A stretch of 64,000 nt of DNA from the NCBI GenBank assembly GCA_010015655.1, contig ML976692.1, forward strand, positions 368,980 to 432,979. Direction: 5' to 3'. Position 1 is the first letter of the stretch. Each line of letters opens with the position of its first letter. Under the pieces are notes generated by a model. It worked only from the letters and a program-made list of their open reading frames with translations, was not told where the DNA came from and did not search any database. Below are positions 1 through 9,490 of the stretch, one piece after another. This DNA is from Bimuria novae-zelandiae CBS 107.79. Its lineage: Eukaryota > Ascomycota > Dothideomycetes > Pleosporales > Didymosphaeriaceae. Both the position numbers and the translations under genes were made by a program.

Positions 1-240
1 ATAAAAAGGGAAGCATAGGTTTAATTGCATACTAAAAGGGACTATAACCCTTAGAATTAAAACAGTAATAAAGGAAGAAGACGGTGAAGCTCTCCTAGCA
101 GAGGCCTAGCAATAGCCTTAAGAGAAGAAAAATAAAGAACACCTTAAACCCACGAAGCCAGCTAAAAAGAAAATGTCTTTTTTAGACCTAGGCTCAAACG
201 GGAAAACGCCTTTAAGGAAATAAATACCACTAACAGTTAG

Positions 241-580
241 GCATTAATTAAGCTACCAGTATAGCTTAAAGAAATATAAATAAAAGCTATGCTAGACTCA
301 GGAGCACAGGAAAGTTATGTGTTAAGAAAAGCACTTAATAGAGCAGGATTCTACAAACGCAAGAAGGCTATACCCTATACTATCTATATCGCGAATAGAT
401 AGCTAATGCCCGGCAAAGCAACAATCAAGTACGAGGTTAAAACCACCCTTACAATCTATAGACACCAGGAATTAATTACCCTTAACGTTATTAAGGAAGC
501 TAATCACGACGTGATTTTAGGATTACCCTAGTTAAGGAAGCATAACCCCATAGTTAACTAGAAAAAGAAAGAGCTATCCT
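241..580 (+). pseudogene. retropepsin (aspartic protease) segment of the Gypsy element
   Basis: The reading contains LDSGAQ at 292-309, the DSG form of the retropepsin active site, and about 70 codons later DVILGLP at 508-528, the hydrophobic-hydrophobic-Gly flap-side motif of the family. The Trp expected after GLP is a TAG at 529-531. Spacing between the two motifs fits a retrotransposon protease of about 100 residues. Upstream (1-240) is a lysine-rich linker, probably the end of gag, with no zinc knuckle visible in the window. Confidence 0.75.
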
Positions 581-899
581 TTAAGCGCTGCAACTGTGCA
601 TTATAAGCAAAGCCTACGCATTAACAGAGCATAATAGTAGATAAGAGAACTATTAATAATATAGTCTCGCAACTAGAAGTTAATAAACGCGAAATTAACT
701 TAGCAAACGCTAGTAGGAACCACTAGGTTATAAAGCGTAAGCATAAAGAGAACAGCACACCTCTTAATATCCCCGACGAATATAAAGAATAGAGTCATTT
801 GTTTTGGGAAGAGAAAGGAGCAAACGCCCTTCCTAAGTATACACACCAAGATCACCGCATTATTCTCGAAGAAGGAAAAACGCCGCCTTTTGAACCACT

Positions 900-1460
900 A
901 TACGGACAGAGCGCAAAGGAACTCCAATAGACACGCGAATTCCTAAAGAAAGCCCTTAACAGGTAATAAATACGCAAGTTAGAATTGTTAATAGCGTCAC
1001 CCCTAATATTCGTTATAAAGAAGGATAGAACACAACGTCTATGTATTAACTATAAGAGACTAAATAACATAATAATTAAGAATAGATACCTACTACTAAA
1101 TATACAAGAATCTCGAGACAGGCTAGGACGAGCCAAGATATTCACGCAATTTAACCTACGAGACAGATACCACCTTATACAAATATTAGCAGGTGACGAG
1201 TAGAAGACAGCCTTTTAAACTAGATATAGACTGTTTAAGTACTAAGTTATGCCTTTTAGACTCACAAACGCGCTAGCAACATTCTAAGCAATAATTAATA
1301 ATATACTATAAACCTACCTTAACATATTTATAGTTGCCTACCTCGATAATATCCTAGTATTCTTAGAATAGGAGAAAGATTATGTGCAACACGTGCAGAT
1401 GGTACTATAAGCGCTAGATAATACTAATTTATAACTAAAACTAGAAAAGTGCAAATTCTA
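900..1460 (+). pseudogene. reverse transcriptase segment of the Gypsy element
   Basis: A 72-codon open stretch at 985-1203 carries typical RT fingers/palm sequence (FVIKKD-like, LCINYKRLN, FTQFNLRDRYH). Downstream in the same frame come the VMPFRLTNA-like stretch and the catalytic box, which reads YLDN at 1339-1350 instead of the usual YLDD. The change GAT>AAT lies in a TG dinucleotide, so it fits RIP on the opposite strand. In-frame stops at 1201, 1216, 1240 and later sit at family Trp/Gln positions. Catalytically dead. Confidence 0.85.
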
Positions 1461-1759
1461 TGTTACAGAACTAGAATTCCTAGGACATGTTATTAATACT
1501 AAAGGTATTTAAGTAAGTCCTTTAAAGATTAAAGAAGTAAAAAGGTAGAAATTACCTACTAACCTTAAGGAAGTATAAGCCTTCCTTAAATTTACTAGAT
1601 TTAATAAACAATTTATCACGGACTACTCCAGAATCACACTACCACTCACGAACCTTATAAAGAAAGACAAACCTTTTAACTAGACAAAAAATGTAAACAG
1701 ATATTTTAAAACACTACAAAAAGCATGCATTACGCCACCAGTCCTTATACACTTTTAAG

Positions 1760-2150
1760 ATAATAAACCTTTACGTATTAAAACAAACGTAAGCGACTTG
1801 GCAGTAGGAGCATGCGCGAAATAAGAGAAGAATGGCAAATAGCACCTAGTTGCATACTACGCACACAAGTTCACACCAGAAGAATTATAGTACGAAGTAC
1901 ACGATAAGGAACTACTTATAATAGTAAAAGCTATTAAATACTAAAGAATCTACGCACATAGCTACTCGGAACTTATAATCTTTATAAACTATAAGAATCT
2001 TACACGCTTTACAACTACGAAAGAACTAACTTAACGACAAGCAAGATGGTTAGAAACGCTGGGATAATACAAGTTTAAAATTGTATACACCCTAGGCAAA
2101 GAAAACGGACGAGCAGACGCTCTTAGCAGAATAAATAATAAAGGAGAAAA
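1760..2150 (+). pseudogene. RNase H segment of the Gypsy element
   Basis: The same frame continues into an RNase H-like module: an N-terminal strand with a KTNVSDLAVGA-type motif at about 1783-1815, LVAYYAHKFT at about 1846-1875, an EVHDKELL block at about 1894-1917 and a closing GRADALSR motif at about 2110-2133, the usual boundary between RNase H and integrase in Gypsy elements. Several TAG/TAA stops interrupt it. Confidence 0.75.
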
Positions 2151-2249
2151 GGTTAAGACATACTCTATAATCCTAAACCCCGACGGCTCTTTAGAACTAA
2201 CTGCTGAACTTAACTAACTCCTTGTACTCACACGAGAAGTACCCAGAGA

Positions 2250-2900
2250 ACTGCAAAAGGAAATTATACGACAATACCATGATAACCTAGTGTATAGACA
2301 CCCAGGGATTAGAAAAACTATGGAACTTATCTAGCGGAACTACAGCTTTAAAGGAATTAAGGAAGCAGTAACTACCTATATCTGTAAATGTGCAGATTGC
2401 TAGCGCAATAAACATGTAACACATCTTAAATATAGAGAAATGCAAGCTATATAAATACCTATTACACCTTAGGAAGACATTGCTATAGACTTTATTATAG
2501 GACTACTAAAATTAAGAGATCCTGCAACCAGAATTACTTACAACGTAATACTAAACATTATCTATTAATTCACTAAATACGTGGAATTACTACTATGCTA
2601 GAAGACAACTACGGCTAAGGAACTCGCATTCCTTATCCTAGACTAACTTATACGACACTACGGTATTCTAAAGATAATTATTAGCGATAGAGACAAACTC
2701 TTTACTTTAAACTATTAGACAACCCTAATAGCACTTATTAGAATAAAACGGAAATTATCGACAGCATACTATCCACAAACCGACGGACAGACAGAACGTA
2801 CGAATCAAACCATCGAAACGTACCTACACATCTACTATAACAACCAGAAAAATAACTAGATTTCCTTACTACCTATAGCACAACTAGCATACAACAACAA
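2250..2900 (+). pseudogene. integrase (zinc-binding and DDE core) segment of the Gypsy element
   Basis: A zinc-binding part is visible with HPG at about 2299-2307 and a CKCADC cluster at about 2383-2400. It is followed by the DDE core: the first Asp in AIDFI at about 2494, the second in SDRD at about 2683-2694, and the third acidic residue in the [12 protein letters not shown] block at about 2770-2805. Stops again sit at expected Trp/Gln codons. Order and spacing match Gypsy integrases. Confidence 0.8.
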
Positions 2901-3204
2901 GATATTAATAGTAACAGGATTTACACCCTTTTATATAAACCACGGAAGATATTTACATCTCTTTAATTAAACACTTCCTATAATAATTAGAACAGAGGAA
3001 GTAATAAGCATAGTAAAAACCATAAAGAAAATACATGCACAACTCCGAGAGAATCTTAAGAAAGCTTAATAGCAAAGCATTTCCTACACGAACCAAAAAA
3101 GAAAAAACGGCACCTTAGCTAAAGAAGGGGGATAAAGCATATCTGCTTACGAAAAATCTTCGGACCTAGAAGAAAAAGCATAAGAAACTGGACCATGTTA
3201 AGGT

Positions 3205-3560
3205 CGGGCTATTTTTTTATTATTAAACAAGTATTACTGGTTAACTACTAATTAGAACTACCGCTAGACGTAAAAATACACCTGGTATTCTATATAGACT
3301 AACTCGAACTCGCAGACCCTAAAACACTAGTTGAAACAACCTTCTATCACTAGCTAGAGGAAGAAAACGAGTTTAAAGTTAAGACACTCCTAGGGTACAG
3401 GGAAGTAGGACGAGAAGACTTCTAAGATAACAAGTTCCTATAAAAATAGTTAGTTAAGTAGAAAGGCTACCTACATTTAGAAAACATATGGGAACTAGAA
3501 TCCGAACTCTAAAAGAACTGCTAATAACTCTTAAAGAAAGCACGAAACAAGATCCACAAT
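3205..3560 (+). pseudogene. integrase C-terminus with chromodomain of the Gypsy element
   Basis: After the frame change at the T-run near 3210 the reading gives the conserved KLDHVKVG / IIKQV linker, a VFYID-like strand, and then a chromodomain: LLGYREVGREDF at about 3391-3426, DNKFL, a K(stop)KGY block at about 3451-3468 where the stop replaces Trp, and ENIWE at about 3481-3495. The aromatic KWKGY...ENTWE arrangement defines chromodomains of chromoviruses, which are known to bind modified histones and steer integration. Confidence 0.75.
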
Positions 3561-3654
3561 TACTACTACTATACTAGAATAATAAGAGAAAGTTTTAGAA
3601 GGAAAGAGACTTACGACACAACTATACTAAAGATAAATACTACGCAACGGAAGA

Positions 3655-4150
3655 GGAAGGCTTAGACTAGATAATAGACTAGTCTATTACCTTAGCACCT
3701 AAAGCGGTATTTAGATTAACTAATATAGCTGCCTGCGCCAACTCCTCACGAGCCTCTAGGGCTTTTAACTTATCTACTATAGACATCCCACGATTAAATA
3801 ACTCTTGTTCCTTCTAACGTAATTTCTTACGCTGATCGCGCAGACGCGCCATCTTCTCTCGTGCTAGACGAGCACGCAGGAGCGCTGCATGAGCGAGCTT
3901 TTCTTCCACCCAAAGTTTTACCTCCTTCTTAGCCTCTAACTTTTCTAACCTTTCTAACTCGGCATCTATCTTTAAATAATCCGGCAAAGGAATATCCTCT
4001 AGCTTACACTTCTAATTGCTATACCAAACACAATTTGTGCACTTCGAATGCAACGACGACAACTAATAGGGCAATTACTTCTTAGCGTAGTACGAATAGG
4101 CGACTATAGCAAATACGTAATTTCGCTCGAGATAATCGGCTTACGAATAA
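3655..4150 (-). pseudogene. antisense coiled-coil reading frame inside the Gypsy element
   Basis: Between the end of pol and the LTR, the minus strand holds a reading frame of about 150 codons broken only by TAG stops. Its conceptual product is strongly helical and charged, with heptad-like Leu/Ala spacing (for example AELERLEKLEAKKEVKLW and RARLAREKMARLRDQ), preceded by a CTNCVW...KC cysteine cluster near 4010-4050. The stops again have the RIP form. A reverse-oriented frame downstream of pol is not part of the standard Gypsy gene set. It could be an accessory gene of this element family or captured sequence. No function is assigned. Confidence 0.5.
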
Positions 4151-4210
4151 CGGTATTAGGCGGATCGGGAAAGCGGCTTTATAGGTGGTTAACTCATGAG
4201 GACATTGAGT

Positions 4211-4237
4211 CTGGAGGAAGGGACTAATATTAGGATC
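4211..4237 (+). other. candidate polypurine tract before the 3' LTR
   Basis: CTGGAGGAAGGGACT lies 13-27 bp upstream of the LTR start at 4238. A purine-rich run just 5' of the 3' LTR is where plus-strand priming occurs in LTR retrotransposons. The 13-bp gap is longer than usual, so the assignment is tentative. Confidence 0.35.
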
Positions 4238-4644
4238 TGTTAAGACCTAACATGACGCGAGGCGGGGCATAGCCACTTATCCGTGCGACTAGCTAAGGTT
4301 CCTGACTTAGCTACAGATTACGTGACCATGTCACGCGTCCCAGAAGTATCTTGGCATATAGGACTTTAGGATTCTTGGGACACCTGGGATTCGTGGGACG
4401 AGTTATGTATATAGGGACACGAGGATAGTCTTCTATTATCGTGTTTAACCTATTTATTAATCTATCGTTTGGATCTGAATAAGCAACCTTGTTAATTTAA
4501 TTATATTATACCTACCTTTAATACTAACGCCCTAGTGACAAGCGCAAGCTATTACTACAACCCTCTCTCGTCCTACTATAGTATTCCTGCCCGAGAACCA
4601 ACCTTAGCCCCTTAGGGACCAGCTACCCCTTTGGGATCTTAACA
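4238..4644 (+). repeat. 3' LTR of the Gypsy element (407 bp)
   Basis: It starts TGTTAAGACC and ends GGGATCTTAACA. The ends are inverted complements (TGTTAAGA/TCTTAACA) and follow the TG...CA rule. The LTR follows directly on the internal domain in the right orientation. The last ~120 bp (4522-4641) are clearly similar to both arms of the palindromic element at 53325-53539. A shorter alternative end, ...CCTAGTGACA at 4540, was considered and judged less likely. The upstream LTR is outside the window, so no pairwise check is possible. Confidence 0.65.
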
Positions 4645-5930
4645 AAGGTGTGAGAGCCTCATAACAGAAAGAGTCCTTTATAAAGATCTTAACGTTATAT
4701 AGGTCTAGTTCTAGCTTATAAAAAATACTAAAGCCACGTATGGTATCTTAGATAAGAACACCTATAATTTTAATAAAACTAGCTTTATAATAGGTATAAT
4801 ATTAACTAAAGTAGTTATTATAAGTTTTAAGTACTAAGGATAGCTAAAAAGCATATAATTAAATAACTATAAATAAACTATAGTTATTAAAGGTATTAAT
4901 GTAATAGGGTGGATAATTTTACCCTTCCTTATTTTTTAGAGTAAGTACTACCTTTCTGTCTAGTATAAGAAGTAAGACCTACCTTATAATTAAGTTATTA
5001 TTTTATCGATGCTAGTCACCTAAAGGATCTATTTAGACGTTTCTACTCAGAGACATATGGGAGTGCGTGGACAAGAATATAGCCAAGAATGTATTAAGTG
5101 CCAATAGGCCTGATACAAAAGGATACTAAAAAGGTACTAAACTATATATAATAAATAAGAAAACTATATATCTAAGTACTTAGTAAATATTATCCTTGAG
5201 AGCCGAATACTAAGAAGCAAGAAAGTTTATTTAATAAACTAAAGGGCTAGTATAATAAGGAACGCTAGTAAAAAGCAGGTGTAATAGGTCTAATAAGGGT
5301 CTAATATAGAGTAGTATTAGAAAAACAATCTTAAAGGCTAAAGCCGATCCGAATCGGATCGTTATCGGGGAAACAAATTAAATCTTGGACTTTGTAAGTT
5401 GGCAACTTAATGGCTACGTTACAATTATAGTCTCTGAGAATAGCTAAATAATAAATAAGCTTGGTTTATAATAGTTAAAGTATTTTAATAAGTATATAAA
5501 AAGGCGTACTATTAGTATAGTACGTTTACTTATTATTAATAGTAATATACTTAATTTTTTTTATAGTATATTAAGCCGTGCATCCTAAAAAAAAAGACGT
5601 AAAATATTACTAAAAGGATAATTCTCTTTAAAATCAATATAAAATATAGGCTTTTTTAAGTTATATAATATATATATATACACCTTATATTAAAATTGCA
5701 TAAGAATAGCTCCTATATTTATTAAGTTATAAAGAGTTTAAAGTTTAGAATTTTGGTGTTCTGCTTAGTCAGACCCAACTGTGGCCCCTGCGACCCAACC
5801 CATTTACCAGCCTATTCAGGATAATATAGTTCTATCTACACTATAGATAGTAGCAATATTTCTATATAAAAATAATTCTCATAGTTTTAACGATTCGATT
5901 TCTTTAATCGCAGCTTAGATCGGGTCCATA
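4645..5930. other. AT-rich RIP-type relic DNA, no gene
   Basis: Very AT- and TA-rich, no open frame of note, many stops in all frames; it looks like older RIP-eroded repeat sequence. The near-perfect palindrome CGATCCGAATCGGATCG at about 5344-5360 stands out as a GC-rich island. The AT-rich block ends at about 5930, where normal composition resumes. Confidence 0.6.
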
Positions 5931-5974
5931 TTAGTAGCGTTATCGCGTGTTGAAGTTGAGGTGGAAATGGTGGG

Positions 5975-6025
5975 GTGGCTCGTCACGCGAAGTGGCTCGT
6001 CACGCGAAGTGGCTCGGCACGCGCA
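5975..6025. repeat. three tandem copies of a 17-bp unit upstream of the MYND gene
   Basis: The unit GTGGCTCGTCACGCGAA occurs at 5975-5991 and 5992-6008, with a third diverged copy at 6009-6025. It sits about 230 bp before the MYND gene start, where the AT-rich block gives way to genic sequence. It may be promoter sequence or simple slippage. Confidence 0.7.
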
Positions 6026-6252
6026 CAGACACGTTAGGGGCACGTGTCCGTGCTTCAAGGGCGAACGCTTTAAAGGTAGGCAGCGACATTCTCTCCTCTA
6101 TCAATAGGGCCTACCCTTAATTCACCAATTCTACAGGTATTTGATTCGTGGCAGCATTCGTTCAACAACCAACGAATTTGGCTCTCAACAGATAACAATT
6201 CACCCTTCAAACGTTACAATTCTCCTCTCGTCTCTAAAGATCAGACGTCAAT

Positions 6253-7101
6253 ATGGCGGACAATACCTGCGCGACCTGCAACAAGGTAAACATACATACT
6301 CGATATGCAGGAGCTCCAACTAACGCCGACCTCCATACCGCCGCCGAGGCGCCCAACCTGAAGCGATGTGCCAAATGTCTCAAGACACTCTACTGTTCCC
6401 GCGACTGCCAGAAGGCCGACTGGAAAACGCACAAGAAGGTCTGCGCCCAGCAAGCCGGCTCCTCCACGCCTGGCCCGAAGATCGAGCATGCCAACACGTA
6501 CAAGAACCCTCGCAGCAAATGCCTCGAGAAGCATATTCCCGATCCTTTCACGCGCATCGATAAGGGGGCGTACTTGCATGACCGACCAGAGCAGGACGTG
6601 TACACATTGCTGATCGATGCGCTCCGCATGCGGGAGGCAGACATGTACAAGATGCAGGGCAGGAATGCTCCTAATAGCGTCTACTCGGGCGCGGGTTCGA
6701 GCATTTCGTCATTCACCGACTTTCTCACCCGTGTGGAGCAGAAGCGTGGGTATCTGCCAACGTGGTGGAATGCGGACAAGCGGAAGGAGTGTCTAGCTCT
6801 GGGAGAGGCAAACGAAGGTTGGAGTAGCCTGCGGAAGAAGGTGGTCAAGGATGATGTGGTAAAGCACTATGGAGATGAACGGGTGAGTCCTACACGTACA
6901 TTCTCGAAATGCTCGGGGCAATCATTGACTTGTGAGCAGATGCCGATGCAACTGCGCATGTTCGCTGAGGAGGCACTAGGCGAGCCAGCCCCTGGCACCC
7001 CGGCAGGAGCAGGAAAGTCAATGCGAAGCATGATGACTATGATGGAGTCGGGTGGAGCGGGAGACGGCTTGCAATACAGCATGATGAATGTTGCCAGGTA
7101 A
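6253..7101 (+). CDS. MYND-type zinc-finger protein
   Basis: Model join(6253..6882,6940..7101), 263 aa. Residues about 6-63 form a MYND zinc finger: CATC near the N-terminus, then [26 protein letters not shown], giving the Cys/His ligand series of the family. MYND fingers bind proline-rich partners. The rest has no domain I recognise, but the MPMQLRMF block just after the intron looks like a conserved feature of fungal homologues. The intron (57 bp, GTGAGT...GAGCAG) is a multiple of three without a stop, so retention would add 19 residues in frame. The C-terminus is Met/Gly-rich. The start was chosen because the finger begins five codons later. Cellular role unknown; probably a nuclear or cytosolic adaptor. 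Confidence 0.85.
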   Translation: MADNTCATCNKVNIHTRYAGAPTNADLHTAAEAPNLKRCAKCLKTLYCSRDCQKADWKTHKKVCAQQAGSSTPGPKIEHANTYKNPRSKCLEKHIPDPFTRIDKGAYLHDRPEQDVYTLLIDALRMREADMYKMQGRNAPNSVYSGAGSSISSFTDFLTRVEQKRGYLPTWWNADKRKECLALGEANEGWSSLRKKVVKDDVVKHYGDERVSPTRTFSKCSGQSLTCEQMPMQLRMFAEEALGEPAPGTPAGAGKSMRSMMTMMESGGAGDGLQYSMMNVAR

Positions 7102-7436
7102 AGGAAAGACTGACGGAGTCCAGGAAAGTCATTTTCAGGGGGTATTTTTCATTTTAAGTGGGTCGAGATCAATGCTCACCTTTCGTTGCGATCAACTAGT
7201 GTACTACCACGCGCTCACGAAGAGTATCATTTCAATATTAAGCAACTGTTTTTCAGCTCCTTAAAGGATGATTAGTCCTAGTGCCACCTACGACGCAGCT
7301 GCACAATATCTCATGCTTTGGAAAGCTGACTACAGTCCCCGCAACACCTCACTGTTGAGACCAGGAACCCGATGACCACTCAATTCTTCTTTCAAGTGCG
7401 TATGTCTTTATGGAAATCTACTACAGTTAGCAAAGC
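7102..7436. other. intergenic between convergent genes
   Basis: 335 bp holding the 3' flanks of the MYND gene and of the first 2EXR-like gene. No further gene or repeat seen. Confidence 0.6.
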
Positions 7437-8926
7437 TCACGAGATTGTAGTGTATGACTTACAGATCCGCACCAAAGCCGCAGCGTCACTACCTGCCCGC
7501 AAAACCTCTTCAAGATAGCTCACGTAGTAGAATCTATTGAGCAAGCGCTCGTGGAGACCCGGGCGATGAGGCCGGCTACTTGAGAGTTCTACGTAGCGGG
7601 TGAAGAACTTCTCCTTGGGATCCTTCGCTACTACGTAACCCGAAAACAAGCCTTTTTCGTTTATCTTCGCCGGGGGGCACGCTGAGCAGGTTCCCGTGTC
7701 GAGAAGGTGATAGTGACCCCACTCGTCCTTAAGATAGTCTAGGGTATTGCGTCGAAGGTTGTTGAGAGTGATGGTAGCGGAGATGGCCTATGAGACGGAT
7801 ATGCAAATTGTTACAAAATTGCCGGGAAGGTGGGCAAGCAAGCGGATGAGATCGATTGCGGTGATGAAGATTTAATTTCGGGTGTAGATTTCGTTCCGCT
7901 GGAAGCTGAGAACGAGCGTAACGTGGGGAAAGGCAGAGCTGTTTCCAAGTTGTCTTGAGGGAGGAACACATGAAGCCACTTCTCTAGGGCTTGCAGATGG
8001 TGAGGCCGCACGACGTATTCTTGCAAGGGAATTTTGACCTTGAAGGTGTCGCGAGTGAAGTAGTAGGCTATACTCATCCGCCGGAAGTATGTGCTTGTTG
8101 ATAGGAGGCTTGGTAGAGGTTGTGGGTCACCGAAATCAACTCCCACTGCCCCATCGGCCTCGCTGATCATGCTAACGATCCTGCTCAAGATCTTGCAAGG
8201 TAGGTCGGGTATGTGACATTGCTGATCGCGCATTGAAATTTCTTTTCCTTGGTTGCGGATCTGGAATCGTTTCTGATAGACGCCCATAGAAGTCGCACAG
8301 TTCAGTCGATTAGGCGAGTAGAAGATAAACTGACTAGCGCTAGGGTTTCTGTAGCTAAGTGTTCCGTACCATGAATAAAATCTATCAAGCTGGATGTCCT
8401 CGATCAGGCGTCCGAAGCGTGTAAGGTTTGGAAATTCTTCTGCCAGAGTGCGCAGAACTGACTTATAATACTCCTCTCTACCTGGAGGGCAGTTGCCGAC
8501 AGTCACCTCCAGATTATGCTTCCCCGCCGCGCGAACAGTCGTTGGGATGAAAGCATTGTAAATACCGATATATGGGTCATCGAGGACGAGGTTTGTCTTT
8601 CTCAGCAATGGAATAGGCGGAGCGTCTTTGATTGGCCGAGTCCTAGGGTTGGGGAAAAGAATATCTGGGATCGTGAACTGAAAGTGGTTTTGGCTGTGGA
8701 AAATCGATTGCGCTTCGCGACTTATTTGCTTGCAGACCCAGAAAAGGCTGCAGGCGATTTTCTCATCCACGTACTGGTAAGTGCCCTGACGATACCAAAG
8801 GCCTGAGTGCCAGCACCGGCTGCGCCATACCCTCACATCCCCAATATCAATAGGCTTCGGCTGGGTGAGAGCTAGTGCATATATCTGATTCCGTAACTCA
8901 GCTGGGAGCTTCAGGAATGGGAACAT
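7437..8926 (-). pseudogene. 2EXR/F-box-like family protein, C-terminal part broken (copy 1 of 3)
   Basis: The only in-frame ATG is at 8926, directly before the family N-terminal motif FPFLKLPAELRNQIYALAL, then SLFWVCKQISREAQSIF. This is the Dothideomycete-expanded 2EXR/F-box-like type, usually annotated as F-box or hypothetical. The frame is open to 7811 (371 aa), but from about 7940 the family sequence (LVLSFQ, DLIRLLAH, LKDEWGHYHLL, YVSYLEEVL) continues in another frame that carries TAA at 7872-7874 and TAG at 7788-7790 and is then open to 7437. Comparison with copy 3 (LILSFQ, ELIRILSH) supports this. So there is one frameshift plus two nonsense codons, all in the last ~150 codons. A truncated protein could still be made. 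F-box-like proteins can act as substrate adaptors for ubiquitin ligases; that role is not shown here. Confidence 0.65.
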
Positions 8927-9007
8927 GTCTCGAGCGGCGGGTTGTATCCCGAGGATGGCGGTGTTGACCAGGTCTGAGGCAGCCGTGTTGATGTTCGAGG
9001 TGATCAA

Positions 9008-9490
9008 GATCGGTGTGAGCAGATGAACAGTGGCTCAAGGGTTTTTATAACGGCGCAGGCCCCAGTTTTACGAGCCACATGACAGTACGCAGGGGCCTCT
9101 ACATATGTATTTCAACCATATGGGTTTGATAAATGCACTTGCGCGCTATCGTAGCGGGCTATCAAGCAGAGCTAATATGTACAATTAAATTCCGGTAACT
9201 GTAACCGTAGTAGCTATATATATCTTCTGTAAGGCTTCCAGTCTTACGTATAAGCTTTTATATGAAATGTCTACTTATGTATTCTACTCTCTGGTATTTC
9301 AGGATGAAAAAATTCGACGCTCACTATGAATACTCCTCTCGATCGAACGCTCTCTCCTTCGCTCTCTTCCGTCACCCACAAATGCGCTCGCACGAACATT
9401 GAATTCATAGAAGTCGATAAACCATGTCAATCGAGGCTTCAGTTAACTTTCCTGAGCCCACGCATAGTATTATCGTCACGGAGGCCTGTT
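9008..9490. other. intergenic, nothing recognised
   Basis: About 480 bp between copies 1 and 2 of the 2EXR-like cluster. Moderately AT-rich, with no convincing frame, RNA gene or repeat. Confidence 0.5.

Larger units (their letters stand above)
1..4644 (+). mobile_element. RIP-damaged Ty3/Gypsy chromodomain retrotransposon, 5' end outside window
   Basis: One plus-strand frame (frame 1) reads, apart from scattered TAG/TAA stops, as a retroviral-type pol in the order protease, reverse transcriptase, RNase H, zinc-binding and catalytic integrase, chromodomain, then a 3' LTR. This domain order is that of Ty3/Gypsy chromoviruses. Nearly all stops fall where the family has Trp or Gln (TGG>TAG, CAG>TAG, CAA>TAA), and CA and TG dinucleotides look scarce against TA. 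This is the expected outcome of RIP. An extra T in the T-run at about 3210 also shifts the frame. The 5' LTR, primer-binding site and most of gag lie before base 1. The copy cannot encode a working protein. Confidence 0.9.

Noticed and set aside
4522..4540. CCTAGTGACA as the LTR end
   Set aside because: It would give a TG...CA LTR, but its end does not mirror TGTTAAGACC; the end at 4644 (GGGATCTTAACA) mirrors it well.
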